From Erinaceus europaeus (lineage: Eukaryota; Chordata; Mammalia; Eulipotyphla; Erinaceidae): 64,000 bases of DNA. This document shows positions 10,219 through 21,874 of this stretch, in pieces. The stretch is from NCBI RefSeq assembly GCF_950295315.1, contig NC_080170.1:93914054-93978053 (forward strand), read 5' to 3'. The notes below the pieces were generated by a model. The model was given only the letters and a program-made list of their open reading frames with translations, did no database searches and was not told the DNA's origin. A program made the position numbers and the translations under genes. Within the stretch, counting starts at the first letter, position 1, and each line of letters opens with the position of its first letter.

Positions 10219-12092
10219 CTACTGTTGTTCACCTTGCTGAGAATGTGGGTTCCTTTGTTTCCTCTTTTCCTGTAGGACTACATTCAGTATTTCTTGTAAG
10301 GTGGGGTTGATTGTGGTAAATTCCTTTAGTTTTTGAGTATTTGGGAATACCTTTATTTCTCCCTCATACTTAAAAGATAATTTTGCAGGATACAAAATTT
10401 GTGGCTGAAATTCCCTCTCCTTTAGTGCTTTCAATATGTCATTCCACTCTTTCCTTGCCTCTAGGGTTTGTAAAGAAAAGTCTGATGAAAGTCTGATATT
10501 TCTCCCTTTATATGTAACTTCTTTCCTTTCCCTAGCAGCCTGCAAAATTTTCTCCTTGTCATTGAGTTTTAATAATTTTACAATAATGTGCCTTGGTGTT
10601 GGCTGTTTTAGATTTGTGAACAGGGGTGATCGATCTGCCTCCAAAATAGGTATATTCTGAGGATTGCCTAGGTGAGGGAAATTTTCTTTCTTTTTTTTTT
10701 TTATTTATAGAAAGGAAACATTGACAAAACCATAGGATAAGAGAGGTACAGCTTCGCACAATTCCCACCACCAGACCTCCGTATACCAACCCTCCCCTGA
10801 TAGCTTTCCTACTCTTTAACCCTCTGGGAGTATGGACCCAAGATCACTGTGGGATACAGAAGGTTGAAAGTCTGGCTTCTGTAATTGCTTCCCCTCTGAA
10901 CATGGGTATTGACAGGTCGATCCATACTCCCATCCAGTCTCTCTCTTTCCCTCGTGGGGAAGGGCTCTGGGGAAGCAGAGCTCCAAGGCACATTGGTGGG
11001 GTTGTCTGTCCAGGGAAGTCTGGTTGCATCCTACTAGCATCTGGAACCTGGTGGCTAAAAAGAGAGTTAATATACAAAGCCAAACAAACTGTTGGACAAT
11101 TATGGATCTCAGGCTGGAATAGTGCAGGTGAGGCATTGGGGGGGGTCCTCCATTTTGTAGATAGCTAGTAGGCATATTTTAATTATATTTCAAACGGCCT
11201 GTAGCTATACTAGTGTTTTTGTTTGTTTGTTTGTTTTACCTGAGCCTGAAATCTGATATGCAGGTGAATCCTAATTATTGTCTGGGGAGATGATGTCATG
11301 GCTGGGAAAAGGACCAGAAGGCTGGATCAGGGAAGAGAGTAGCTCCCTAGTAAGGCAAAGGGGTATAAATATTACTGTAAATCCCATCAATTTGATGTGA
11401 TCTGGGGCCCATAATTAGGTTAGGAACTTGTGTGACCACTACATCCCTCTAGATCTGAGCTCACATTTTGTGGTCATGAGTAGGAACATTCCATGCTGCC
11501 CCAGTATTGACCCATCCTCCTCAGGTGTATCACAGAGTATGTTGTCCATCCTCCCTTCAGAGGATGGAGGGAAATTTCATCTAAAATTTCTCTGAAAATT
11601 AGCTCTGAACCTTTGATCCGGTCTACTTCCTCAGGTATCCCTATAACTTGTATGTTTGTATACCTTTTTATGGCGTCTGCAATTTTACAGAGAGTAGTTT
11701 CATTCTTTCTAAACCTTTCCTCTCCCTCATCTTTAAATTGAAAGAGTGGGCTAATTGTGTCTTCTAGATTATAAAATTCTTCCTTCTGTATGTGTGAGTC
11801 TGTTACCTAAGCTTTCTACCTGAGTTTGAACTGCAAAGATGTCTTTCAGTCCTTGCCATTGTGTTTGAAATTTTTCCCCTATGCTGTTTAACTGCTTAGT
11901 GAACTCTGCTTTGAGTTCGTCTTTCACACTTTGTAGCTTCTTATCAAATTCCAAAGAAAAATGCTCTTTCAACTTTTGCTTATATTCTTGTAAAGCTCTC
12001 ATAAGATGTCTATAGTCTGTCTCTGATAGACTCTCTGTATCTGGAATTTCTTGGATTTCATCTGATTTACTTTTCTCTGTTTTATGTGACAT
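10219..12092 (-). pseudogene. L1 ORF1 (RNA-binding chaperone), interrupted
   Basis: The start codon lies at 12092-12090 and opens an N-terminal part with a charged coiled-coil region (12092-11769; 'YKQKLKEHFSLEFDKKLQ'). The C-terminal RNA-binding part is at 10644-10219 and includes 'PRHIIVKLLKLNDKEKILQ' and 'RKEWNDILKALKE', hallmarks of L1 ORF1p. The two parts are separated by an inserted retroelement at 10686-11566, flanked by copies of GAGGGAAATTT. Known role of the family: a trimeric nucleic-acid chaperone bound to L1 RNA. Confidence 0.88.
10686..11566 (-). mobile_element. L1-3'-end-type retroelement inserted in L1 ORF1
   Basis: The insertion starts with a T-rich tail (10686-10703) and reads in reverse through the same 3' module as 2700-3142. 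It is bounded by an 11-bp direct repeat GAGGGAAATTT at 10674-10684 and 11567-11577, as expected for target-primed reverse transcription. It is therefore younger than the L1 it interrupts. Confidence 0.85.
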
Positions 12093-12610
12093 GCTATTTA
12101 ACTTTCTGCCTCTTCACTTTCTCATGTATGGTGTTGGTTGTGTTGGCCAGCAGGCCGTGCTGTTGTGGTCTTTGCTTTCCACTTATTTGAATCTGCAGTG
12201 GTGGGTGGGGAGAGGGGTATTTTGGGCTGCTTTGTGGGCTGAGTTTTGTCTTTGTCTTAAATTCAGACTGAGAAAAACAAATGCGAACAGAAACCTTAGT
12301 CAAAGATTGAGAGGTTTTAAGCCCCAATTTCTTTTCTTCGGGGTAGTCTGCTAACTGCGTTACTATCCAAGATGGTGTGGGTCAGTGGTCGAGCGCTGTC
12401 AGCCCAGAGCTCTCATTTTGACCAACCGTGTCTTCCAACCCACTCCTGTTTCCCTAACTGCGCGTGCCGGCACCCACCTGAGGCTGTGGATTTTTTTTTC
12501 AGCAGTAGATTATGTGTCCAATTCAGTCTCTTGCTGTGTTTAATAATTGTATCCAGGAGAGCAAAAGTCTGATTGCAGCTACTCCATATACCACACCTCC
12601 CAGAAATATA
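12093..12610 (-). promoter_or_regulatory. L1 5' untranslated region / internal promoter region
   Basis: The region upstream of the ORF1 start on the minus strand ends at about 12600, where (AT)n begins. It is GC-richer than its surroundings. It holds an AAGATGG core (12369-12375, plus strand) resembling a YY1 site of the kind used by other mammalian L1 promoters; that role is only inferred here. Confidence 0.55.
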
Positions 12611-12637
12611 ATATATATATATATATACATATATATT
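12604..12637. repeat. AT-rich microsatellite
   Basis: A short run of AT dinucleotides with an interruption (atatatat...acatatatat) directly upstream of the L1 5' end. Confidence 0.8.
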
Positions 12638-12639
12638 GA

Positions 12640-13990
12640 AAATGTTTTTTGTTTTAAATTAAGCTGCTATTTAGTAGCTGGCAAGTACTGAGAAAAACAA
12701 ATAACAACAAGAAAAAAAAACACAAGTGACTGAAAGGAAATGGAAACCACCTGGTGGGGTGTGTGTGTGTGTGGTACAAATAAGTCAAACAGAAGAAACT
12801 ACATTACCTTAGTGACCTAGAACTAACACCATCTTCTTCTGTTTTTTTTTTCTTTCTCATGTTTCTCTGCTCAGAATCACTATGAAACTATCCTCTATAA
12901 TCAATGCAAGGATGAGAAAAGTAAACTTATACGTGCTTTTTAAAAACCATAGTTACTTCCCCTGGTTTTAGAATTTTAATTAAGAAATCTAAGAAGCCAC
13001 ATTTTTCTGTGTAATGTGTGAACCACATTCTAGAAATGTGTAATCTGTTGATTTAAAAAAATGAAGTCAATGATGTTTAATAAGGTCAGTAGAACATAGG
13101 ATACCATTACTTTGCTTTAAACTGACCTTATTCAAATCATATATATATCTGGGCAGGAATATCTTTGTAATCAAGAACTCCAGTGAAGAAAGTAGGGGTG
13201 GTTGCTGATGGGGTGGCCTTTGGGGTCCTGCTATAGGATGGTTAGTGTGTTTTGCATACACCTATCATCCTATCACGGGGAAATTAGAAATTGTACCTAT
13301 GTTTGAACACTTGTACTGTAAGCCATTAACCTTTCAAAAAAACACAATATATATGTATTATGTTGTTTATTATTATATATGATCATTAAGGATTGATTCT
13401 GTCAGTTGATTATTTAAGCTCTTAAAGAACTGGATATCTTCTTACTTCCGTGACTACCTTTCACTCTTCTGTGTCCTCCTCTTTCTTCTAGATTATCTCT
13501 GGTCTCCTTGCAACCTGCCCTACACTTGAACCTACTTCCTTCTGAGAGTGGCATGCATAGTGGTCAGACAGCCTGGGCTAATCATCTGTCACTCTTCACA
13601 TTTGAAGGAGACTTGGTCCTCTGTTGAGTTTAAAAATAGTCTATTCATGACACTTCTCTTTAACATAAGTAAAATATTTAATCATTATAAAGAAGAAATA
13701 AACTCAAGGAAAAATGAAGTAAAAAATATGTCATCTACCAACCAGAAAAATCACTGTCGAAGATATATTTCCAATGTTTTGCCATGCATATAAAGCAATT
13801 TTCCTGCAAAAACGGAACCCAAGTCAGTTTTTGATTGCCTTTTCATGAAACATAATCATATGAATTTTCATGCCATCTAAAATCTGTAACTCTTTTTCTA
13901 TTTCAATTTAGCAGATATTTCCTTTTGAAATCAAATTTTATTATGTCACAACTAGGCTATAATAGCATAAAACTAGGGAAGTCTAAGTTG
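12640..13990. other. Gene-free stretch with an L1 3'-end fragment
   Basis: No exon is recognised. About 13185-13350 resembles the tail of an L1 on the plus strand ('ggggaaattagaaattgtac', 'gtaagccattaaccttt'), a motif also present at 48590-48640. The rest is AT-rich and unassigned. Confidence 0.5.
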
Positions 13991-14175
13991 TACCTCATAT
14001 TTTGTTTTGTCTGTCATCACTGGGGTTTTACCTCTTCAGGTAGACTTTTTCAGATGAAAAGAAAGAAAGGCAAGGCTTTCCTCCAATGTAGTAAGGGTTG
14101 GGTTTGAACCTGGCTTACACACAGAGCAAAGAGGGTACACTATCCAGGTGAGTTATTTTGCTGTGTTCCCCCTGC
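13990..14175 (-). mobile_element. Diverged tRNA-derived SINE (family B), minus
   Basis: A reversed SINE remnant: purine-rich middle, 'gggtttgaacctggc' B box and 'actatccaggtgagttattt' head. Confidence 0.6.
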
Positions 14176-14177
14176 CT

Positions 14178-14372
14178 CTTTTTATTTATTAGTGCTTTAA
14201 TAATGATCAACAGTGTTGTGGGATAGAGGTGTACAATTCCCACCACCAGAGTTCCACATCTCATCCTCTCCATTGGAATGTTCTCTATTCTTTATCCCTC
14301 TGGGAGTATGGACTGAAGATCATTATGGGGAGCAGAAGGTGGGGGATCTGGCTTTTGTTTATGTGTAAGAGC
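14178..14372 (-). mobile_element. L1-3'-end-type retroelement fragment, minus
   Basis: Reversed 3' module: 'gtacaattcccaccaccaga', then 'ccctctgggagtatggac' and 'gcagaaggtgggggatctgg', as in the copies at 34395 and 54057. Confidence 0.75.
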
Positions 14373-14374
14373 CT

Positions 14375-15900
14375 CACTGCTCCCACTAGTATCCTCTCAC
14401 TATATATATATATATATATAAAAGATCCTTCTACCCATTTACCTCACCTCCTTTTCTCTTTCCCTTTGGTAGCTACTATGATATTCACCAAGACTGACAG
14501 GGTTTTTTTGGTTGTTGTTTGTTTTTTAGTTTGCTATTTGAAAGTTATATCCCACATATAACCATTAATTGCTTTTCACTCACTTCTTATTTCACCCAAT
14601 ATAATCATTTCAAGTTCCATCTATGTTGTAGTGAGAGGCACTATCCCATCTTTTTGGTTGTTGACTGACACTTGATTGAATGTATGTACATGATTAAAAA
14701 AAAAACTCATCAGTTTTTTTTTTTATCCAGTCATATGCTGGTGGGTATTTTAAATAATGTTGCTATGAATATGCAAGTATCATTTTTAAATTAGTGGTCT
14801 CTTTTTCCTAAGATAAAGGCACTGGAGTGGTATTGTAATGGGCTAGGTTGACTATATCATGAGTTCACTTCTCATGTGGATTAAGAATATTCATTTAGCC
14901 ACAAAATATAACCATAAAAGCAGCTTTATTAGTAAAAGAGATTCAGAAGACTGAAAATACAGTGAGTCAACTGCTCCCTGAACTAGGACAACTGTAGTGG
15001 ATCTTTTTGCTATGTGAGTTTATATAGGAATTAGGAACAGTTTGCGAAAAGAAGTCTTGAGACTCTTCAAACTACAGAGCTCCCAATCCATTGAACATCA
15101 ACATTAGCCCTATCATATAACTTTGGATGTGAAATGTGTTAGAGATTCTGAGTTACTTTACATGGTTCTGTGGGTTTTGCAAATGCTTCAGCTTCTGCTC
15201 TTCTTGTGTCTAGAGAACTATTGTAAACAGGATGTTGGTAGGGTAGGATAAGGATTCTTTCCATGTCCGGGAGGAGTCACTTCTCCCACCAAAGCCAGAG
15301 ATTTCAGAAAGGGAGCAGTGGAGTTGGGGTTTCTTATTTATTCGTTTGTTTATTTATTTACTTATTTGATGGAGACTAGGAGGGGAGGCCAAGATAGAGG
15401 GCGAAAAAAGGAGAGACATCTGCAGCACTGCTCCACTGCTCATGAAGCATTCCTCTGCAGGTGGGGGTAAGGGGTTTGAACCTGGGTCCTTGCACATGGG
15501 AATGTGTCTGCTTTACCAGGTGCACTACCTCCTGGCTCCCGAGTTCTTAAAAGACCATGTGCACAACCTAATCTGCTCTCTGCATGGTCCCATTTGATTT
15601 TTTAAAAAATATTTAATAACATGACCCTCTTTTATATTCCCCATTTGCTTAGCATTCCTGCCTCATTACTGCTGGATCATATGGCATTTCTACTTTCAGG
15701 TTTTTTTTTAAAGAAGTTTCCAAAGGGCTTATATACCAATTTACAATTCCACCAACTATGTACCAAAGTTTTTTCTTTACACCCTTGCCAACCTTTCCTG
15801 TTTCCAATATTCTTCACATAGCTCATTCTCATGAATTGAGGCTGTATTTCATTAACAAATAATCCTTTAGTCATTTATATGCCATCCTATGTTAGTCAGC
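14375..15900 (-). mobile_element. Old L1 fragment, ORF2 3' part, minus (SINE inside)
   Basis: Positions 14375-14875 and 15590-15900 read in reverse as the 3' part of L1 ORF2. The frame at 15874-15677 gives 'EKTLVHSWWNCKLV', the expected tryptophan-rich C-terminal motif. A family B SINE (15331-15540) and unassigned sequence lie between. Confidence 0.7.
15331..15540 (-). mobile_element. tRNA-derived SINE (family B), minus
   Basis: Reversed full element: T-rich tail, 'ggagagacatctgcagcact', 'gcaggtgggggtaagggg', 'tttgaacctgggtcc' B box and head 'ctacctcctggctccc'. Confidence 0.85.
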
Positions 15901-16439
15901 AAGAACTAGAGGCAAACCCAATATAATTAACTATGCTTGTAACACAAAACAAGTACAAGTTAGGTGTTAGGAAGGAAGTTGGCAGGGTCTTAAAGAAGTA
16001 AATATCCTGGAGATTAAATCTTGAGCAGAGTTTAGGGAAGGACTTTCAAAGAAGAGAATTCCAGGTAATTAAATTAAATGGAGATGCCAACGCATGATGG
16101 TATATTGACAGTGCTCTAGATATTTATGTGAAAATTAGTTATATTCAGATTTTGTAATTATGGTCATTTTAATTTTGATTGATTTAGAATATTTAAAATT
16201 TGTTCTACAAAAGACACCTTATCTCTACAATCAGATAAAAATAAAATTGACCTTTGTTTGATAAAAAAAAAAATGTTGACATAGCATCATGCAGATGCAC
16301 CTGTAGCTATTCTTAGCTCATATCTGGTTTCCTCACTCAGACATGGACCAGGATATGATAAAATATGACATATTCATACAATAAATCACTTAGATTTTTT
16401 TTCTCTTTATGCTGCTAGGGCCTTGTATCTGCATAATTG

Positions 16440-16662
16440 ATTTTTTTTGTTCTCATAGACTTTTTTTTGTTCCTTTTAATTTTGGTTAGAAGGAGATAAA
16501 GGAGAGTGCAAGGCAGAGAGAGGAGAGACAGTTAACACTCTACTCTTCATGTAGCTTTCCCCTTGGTGCCTTGCACGGTGCTCCCAAGTAGTGCTGAACA
16601 ATGAAGCCTGGATAATTGTACAGGGCAGAATGTGCTTTCTACTAAGTTATCTCTTGACCCCC
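16440..16662 (-). mobile_element. Diverged SINE, minus
   Basis: T-rich tail, purine-rich middle ('gcagagagaggagagaca') and the weak head 'tctactaagttatctcttgacccc'. The body is heavily changed. Confidence 0.5.
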
Positions 16663-16789
16663 AGATTTATTTTAATATTATTTTAATATTTGGTAACTCC
16701 TATTAGCCATCTCTGTGTGGACAGATTTGCTGTTTTGCTTTTTGCCAATTCAAATTCTGCTGGCCTAGGCTAATTTTCCTCTGGTAATC

Positions 16790-17230
16790 CCAACTGGGCA
16801 CCTAAGACACCTTGATTCATCACAGCGAGGGTCAACTTGGCAACAACTTCAGTCATTGCAAATCATCCTGTGGAAAGATCCTGTTTTACCAAACTATTTC
16901 CTTCGTAGACATGGTGCTAATTGCTCAGTCATGTGTTATATAGAATGTCAAATTTCTAATCTGTGTATTGATGAATGCCTGCTCATTAAATATGCACCTA
17001 TTTGTCACAGGGTGGTGATGACAATTTTTCCAGAAAGAAATGTCTCCAATTTACATATGAATGGCTGATGCATGAAGGGGGTTTTATAAATCAGCATGTC
17101 ATCACCGCCAAAATATGCCCTCTAGTGATATTAAAAAGAGCCCATGACTAGAGGCCTATCAAACTAAAAAGAAAGGCCATAAAACCATCAGTTCATTTGA
17201 CATAAAACTGATATATTATGTGATAATGCT
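16790..17230. other. Repeat-poor block, candidate conserved non-coding element
   Basis: This block is free of the SINE and L1 signatures that fill the neighbourhood. It has no low-complexity sequence and no convincing coding frame; the longest is 70 codons (16856-17068), without splice sites or a family match. The AT-rich but non-repetitive texture is what vertebrate conserved elements often look like, but conservation cannot be seen from one genome. Confidence 0.3.
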
Positions 17231-17640
17231 TCAAGTAGAACCCAGGACCCCATTCATCACACAGGTTACTTCTGGTCTAGGCTCTGAGCTGTGTCTTTAA
17301 TGAGATCTTCACGCTCTACACACACAGATTGCAGTCCCAAATAGCACTGGGGAACTACACACAGGAAAATGTTCCATTGAACATTTCATTCACTGACTTT
17401 CCTGGCAGAAAGTTACATCAGCACAGAGGTCACATAGCAACCTGGGAATTGTGTCGTCATATGTAAGAAGGTCAGAATAAAAACCACAATTTCCAGTAAC
17501 AGAGGAGCCACTCTATAAATCAAGAGGGCCTAAGAACTCCATCTTAGGGCAGAAACTGAGAATCCCTGGTTTTCAAAGATCCCTAGACAATTCTGATGTT
17601 CACTTAACGTTTAGCCTTGTCACTCAAAGTGCCATCACAG
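17230..17640. other. Gene-free unassigned stretch
   Basis: No repeat family, exon or RNA gene is recognised here. Confidence 0.5.
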
Positions 17641-17715
17641 GACACATCATTATGTACTGGGAGTGTATTAGAAATGCAGAACCTCAGTCCTTTGGGGTCA
17701 GAATAAGAGTATAAA
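17640..17715. mobile_element. MER5A-like DNA transposon fragment
   Basis: The string 'gtattagaaatgcagaacct' followed by 'cagtcctttggggtcagaat' resembles the reverse of the MER5A hAT element ('ttagaaatgcagaatctcag'). The fragment is short and diverged. Confidence 0.5.
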
Positions 17716-17930
17716 TTTTTAAGGAAACCCCCAGTGACTTAATGCACATTAACATTTGAGCAGCATTTGAACACCTCTAGAAGTATAGCACCAAAATAAT
17801 AATAAAAAAAAAAAACTCTAGGGGGAGGGTGAAGGTAGGTTTTCAGCTTCACTATAGGTGGGTGGAGGTAGGGACACAGACCTTTTGTGGCGGGAATGAT
17901 GTTAATATACACCATTAACTTACAGGCTTG

Positions 17931-18108
17931 GGGCCAGGTGGTTGTGCACAGGTTACAGTGTGCAAGGACCTGGGTTCGAGCCTCCAGTCTCCACCTGCAG
18001 GGGGAAAGCTTTGCAAGTGGTGAAGCAGGGCTGCAGGTGACTATCTCCCCCTTCCCTCTCGGTTTCTGGCTGTCTCTACCCAATAAATAATTTAAAAAAT
18101 TAAAAAAA
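17931..18108 (+). mobile_element. tRNA-derived SINE (family B), plus, with target duplication
   Basis: The head 'gggccaggtggttgtgcaca', B box 'gggttcgagcctcc', box 'gtgaagcagggctgcaggtg' and tail 'caataaataattta' are all present. The flanks 'aacttacaggctt' and 'aacttatagtctt' look like a target duplication with two mismatches. Confidence 0.88.
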
Positions 18109-18230
18109 CTTATAGTCTTATAAATCACTATTTAATCAATATGAGAGGGATTATAAATAACACCATGTCCACTGGTACCATGGATTCAATTAAACATTCA
18201 AAATTTTCCTAGTATCTCTTTGTAGTAACT

Positions 18231-18492
18231 TTTTTTATTTTTATATTTATTCCCTTTTTGTTGCCCTTGTTTTGTTATAGCTATTAATAGTTATCGATGT
18301 CTTCGTTGTTGGATGGAAAGAGGAGGGGAGACAGAGGGGGAGAGAAAGACAGACACCTGCAGACCTGCTTCACCGCTTGTGAAGCGACTCCCCTGAAGGT
18401 GGGGAGCCTGGGGCTTGAACCGGGATCCTTATGCCAGTCCTTGTGCTTTGCGCCACTTGAGCTTAACACATTGCGCTACCACCCGACTCCCC
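18231..18492 (-). mobile_element. tRNA-derived SINE (family A), minus, with target duplication
   Basis: A full reversed element runs from T-rich tail to 'accacccgactccc'. The target duplication TGTAGTAACT lies at 18221-18230 and 18493-18502. Confidence 0.9.
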
Positions 18493-18639
18493 TGTAGTAA
18501 CTTTCTTTCCTTCCTCTCCTCTCTCCATTCTAGGTAGATAACTGCTTCTTATGAATACATATTTTTTATTACCTACAATTTTATTTAAGTGTTTATGTAC
18601 CTAATGGATTCAGAGCCTTGCATATGCATGACTTCATTA

Positions 18640-18810
18640 CTCCAGGCCATTTTTTAATATAGTCAGAGTCAGAGGGAGGGATACAACAGCATGGAGCTTC
18701 CTTTAGCAACTCTCATATGCTTTAGCACCTCTCATATCCTGAGACTTGAACCCAGACTGATACATGGCAAAGCATGCATGCGGCCTAGTGAGTGATGGCC
18801 CTGGTCCCAT
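18640..18810 (-). mobile_element. Diverged SINE, minus
   Basis: Reversed SINE remnant with 'gacttgaacccagactga' (B box) and 'ggcctagtgagtgatggccc' (head). Confidence 0.5.
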
Positions 18811-18829
18811 TTTCTATGAAATACAACCC

Positions 18830-20100
18830 TACTATACACCCATTTTCTTCTGAGTTTCAACCAGCATATTTAGACTTATCTAAATTATTGCATAGATCAC
18901 GCTTTGCCTTTTTCCAAATACTTTAATTTTTCAAGTGGCATTGTGGTATGACAGTATACTAGTCTCAGGTGTGAATCATCATAAAGAAATGCTACGTTTA
19001 ATGTCAACGTTACAAATCTAATTGTCTCCTACACACTATAGTGGACCCATTTTACCTGATTTGGCCATTCCCTTCTTGCTTACTACTTTGGTTTTATAAT
19101 TGAAAAGTTTATTTAGTTCATTGTTTTGTTTATGTACTATGCATAAGCAAAATCAACTTGATTTTGCCTTTTTTGAAATATTTCACTAAGCATAAAATCC
19201 TCAAAGGTGTTCATAATGTTACAAATGGTAGGGTTTCATCTTTTTTTTTCATAGTTTATGCTCCACTGTATATATTCACCATCTTCTTTGTCCAATAATT
19301 TGTCAGTCGGTACTTAGGTGTTTTTAGTTTCTAGCTATTGTAAATGATGCCACAGTAAACATGGGGGATAGAAAAAGGCACATACCTTTTTTCCAAGTTA
19401 ACATTTTTGTATTTGGGAGGTAAATACCCAAAAGTATAGCAACTAGGTTATATGAAGTAGCTCTTTGATTTTATTTTTAGCATCATCACTGGTTCCCATA
19501 AAGATTTTTTTATTATCTTTTATTTATTGGATAGAGACAGCCAGATATTGAAGGGGAAGAGGAGATAGAGAGGCAGAGAGACAGAGAGACACCTGAAGCC
19601 ATGCTTCACCACTCATGAAGCTTTCCCCCTGCAGGTGGGGACTGGGGGGCTTGTACCCAGGTCCTTGCTTATTGTAACATGTGTGTTCAACCATGCACGC
19701 CAGCACCTGGCCCCGTTTCCCATATAGTTTTCACATACTTAAATTCCACACATCCTTTTCAATATTGTTTATCTTGGGTGTGGTTATTCTATTTTTCTTT
19801 AAAAAGGTTTACATATAAAATGAGACATGAATTTCACATGTGTATCACTGCGAAATGAACAAGTGTCTACTTTGTCTTGACTTAGGATCAACTCCCCTCA
19901 CCCGCCCTTTAGATAGTCACTGATTGGCATTAGAGTCTAAAAGCTTATTTTTATTTTAGTTCCTATGTTTGCTTTCTCTATATATATTACACAATGTTTG
20001 TTTTTCTGATTTTGCAGTCATAATATCTTCTAGGTTTATCTATACTGAAAATGGCATGTCTATCTTTATGTCTAGACAGTACACTACTGATTTTTATTTC
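18830..20100 (-). mobile_element. Old L1 3' end, minus (SINE inside)
   Basis: Reads in reverse as the 3' end of L1 ORF2 and its 3' region: 'ctattgtaaatgatgccaca', 'ggaggtaaatacccaaaagt' and 'tccactgtatatattcacca'. The SINE at 19504-19714 splits it. Confidence 0.75.
19504..19714 (-). mobile_element. tRNA-derived SINE (family B), minus
   Basis: Full reversed element ending 'gccagcacctggcccc'. The flanks 'ggttcccata' and 'gtttcccata' suggest a target duplication. Confidence 0.88.
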
Positions 20101-20133
20101 TGCTAGTTCATTATTTAATATAAAAATGTGGTA

Positions 20134-20323
20134 GTTTTTTTTTAAAAAGATCTTATTTATCTAGATAAATAAATAAAAGAGGAGAGAGTGAGAGAGAGGA
20201 GAGAGTGAAAGAGGAGAGAGTGAAAGAACCAGTCACCACTCTGGTACATGTGCTGATTGGGATTGAACTTGGGACTTCATGCTTGAGATTTAATGTTTTA
20301 TCCACTGTGCCACCTTCCGGACC
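20134..20323 (-). mobile_element. Diverged SINE, minus
   Basis: T-rich tail, 'gagagagtgaaag' repeats, 'gggattgaacttgggact' B box and 'ccactgtgccaccttccgga' head. Confidence 0.65.
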
Positions 20324-20419
20324 ACAGAAATGCAGTATATATATATTGCATCTTTTGAGTATTTTGAAAACACTACTCCATTTTTTTTCCTGGCCTGTAA
20401 TTTTTCTTAAACATTTTAA

Positions 20420-20605
20420 TTATTATTTTTTAAGAGTGAGGAAAATACTGAAAAAGGGAAAGGGGTAGAAAAGACACCACAGCACCGCTCCACCATCTTT
20501 AGAGCTATTCTCAATGCTAAAATGGCATGTTTATGGACTCAAACAAGGGTTTTATGAACTGTAAGGCATATACATTACTGGACCAGCTACTTCCTGGCCT
20601 GTCTG
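20420..20605 (-). mobile_element. Very diverged SINE, minus
   Basis: The order 'agacaccacagcaccgctcc', 'ggactcaaacaagggtttta', 'accagctacttcctggcc' follows the family B plan with many changes. Confidence 0.45.
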
Positions 20606-20671
20606 TAAAGTTCCTGCTGAGAAACCTGGTATAACTTTGATAAGGGGATGTTTATAAATTGAGGAACCTGA

Positions 20672-20967
20672 TTTTTTTTTTTTAATTTTTTTTTTATATT
20701 TATTTATTTATTCCCTTTTGTTGTCCTTGTTGTTTTATTGTTGTAGTTATTATTGTTGTTGTCGTTGTTGGATAGGACAGAGAGAAAGGGAGAGAGGAGG
20801 GGAAGACAGAGAGGAGGAGAGAAAGACAGACACCTGCAGACCTGCTTCACCGCCTGTGAAGTGACTCCCCTGCAGGTGGGGAGCTGGGGTTCGAACCGGG
20901 ATCCTTATGCCGGTCCTTGTGCTTTGCGCCACCTGCGCTTAACCCGCTGCGCTACAGCCCGACTCCC
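20672..20967 (-). mobile_element. tRNA-derived SINE (family A), minus
   Basis: Full reversed element with 'gttcgaaccgggatcctta' and head 'ctacagcccgactccc'. Both flanks carry 'TGATTTTTTTTTTTAATTTT'-like sequence, which may be the target duplication or part of the tail. Confidence 0.9.
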
Positions 20968-20999
20968 TTTGATTTTTTTTTTTAATTTTTATAAAAGTA

Positions 21000-21450
21000 G
21001 CTTGAATGTTAAATTATTTTCTCAGGTTTAGAATGTTCTTTACTATTATCTTTAGGAATATGTTTTCTCCCTCTCCTCATCTTATGTAGCTTTTCTGAAT
21101 AAGGTTGGGTAATTCTTTTGTTCTCCATTTAAAAAATTCCTTGTTTTCTTCTACCTGGTTCATATCTGTTTTATGTTGAAGCACACTGATTTGTTCCCCT
21201 ATTTCTCTATTTCCACAGCATTTTATAGCATTCTTAATGTCATTTTTATTTTTCATAATTCTGAGTATCTGTCAGTTTCTTATTGAAAGCTTCAATTTTT
21301 ATCTTCTAATTATGAATTATCCTGAGTTTATTAAGTTGCCTTTCTAAAGTTTCTTATCTCTTCTTGACTTATTTTCTTGCATTTTTCAAAATCTCTAAAT
21401 TTCTTCTTGATAGCTATTTTGACTGTTCTATCTGGAGAGGGAGATTTTTT
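21000..21450 (-). mobile_element. Probable old L1 ORF1-region fragment, minus
   Basis: Pyrimidine-rich AT sequence with broken frames such as 'tttcttgcatttttcaaaat' resembles reversed L1 ORF1 or 5' sequence. No intact motif is left. Confidence 0.4.
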
Positions 21451-21656
21451 TTTAAAAAAAACTGAGACCATTTAATTAGAACCATTCCAAGCAAATGAGG
21501 ACATATGAAGTAAAAATAAAACTTTTTCTCACCGTGTTCTATTATACATCCTTATACATTAAAACCACATTCCTAGTCCAAAACAGTCACAAGCTCTATC
21601 ATTTATTTCATTCTCTGTCTTTGAAGAATATTAGATAAGAGAAAGAAAAAAAATTA

Positions 21657-21680
21657 CTGTGTGTGTGTGTGTGTGTGTGT
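21657..21680 (+). repeat. (GT)n microsatellite
   Basis: About twelve GT units directly before an L1-type 3' end. Confidence 0.85.
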
Positions 21681-21689
21681 ATGCATAGT

Positions 21690-21832
21690 TGTGCACAAAG
21701 TCAATCCAATGGAGAGGGTGGGATATGGAACTCTGGTGGTGGGATCTGTGTGGAATTGTATCCATTATCTTACAATTTTGTTAACCATTATTAAATCACC
21801 AATAAACTTCTTTAAAAAGAAAAAAAAAAAGG
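21690..21832 (+). mobile_element. L1-3'-end-type fragment, plus
   Basis: The last ~140 bp of the family: 'ggaactctggtggtgggatc', 'gtggaattgtatccattatc', then 'aataaacttctttaaaaag' and an A-run. Confidence 0.75.
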
Positions 21833-21874
21833 GGGGGATGCAGGTAAAGTGCTGAGAGAATACCCAGGTAAGGG

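Larger units (their letters stand above)
4664..12610 (-). mobile_element. Nearly full-length degenerate L1 (LINE-1), minus strand, with nested insertions
   Basis: Read on the minus strand this is a full L1 order: a 5' untranslated region (about 12610-12093), ORF1, a short spacer, ORF2 with endonuclease then reverse transcriptase then C-terminal domain, and a 3' end near 4664. Two younger retroelements interrupt it: 10686-11566 inside ORF1, and about 5360-6655 inside the 3' part of ORF2. Without these the element is about 5.8 kb. Many frameshifts and stops break both frames, and one catalytic aspartate of the polymerase is changed, so it cannot be autonomous. Confidence 0.9.

Noticed and set aside
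14229..14561. 110-codon open frame
   Set aside because: It spans an L1-3'-type fragment, an AT microsatellite and an L1 fragment.
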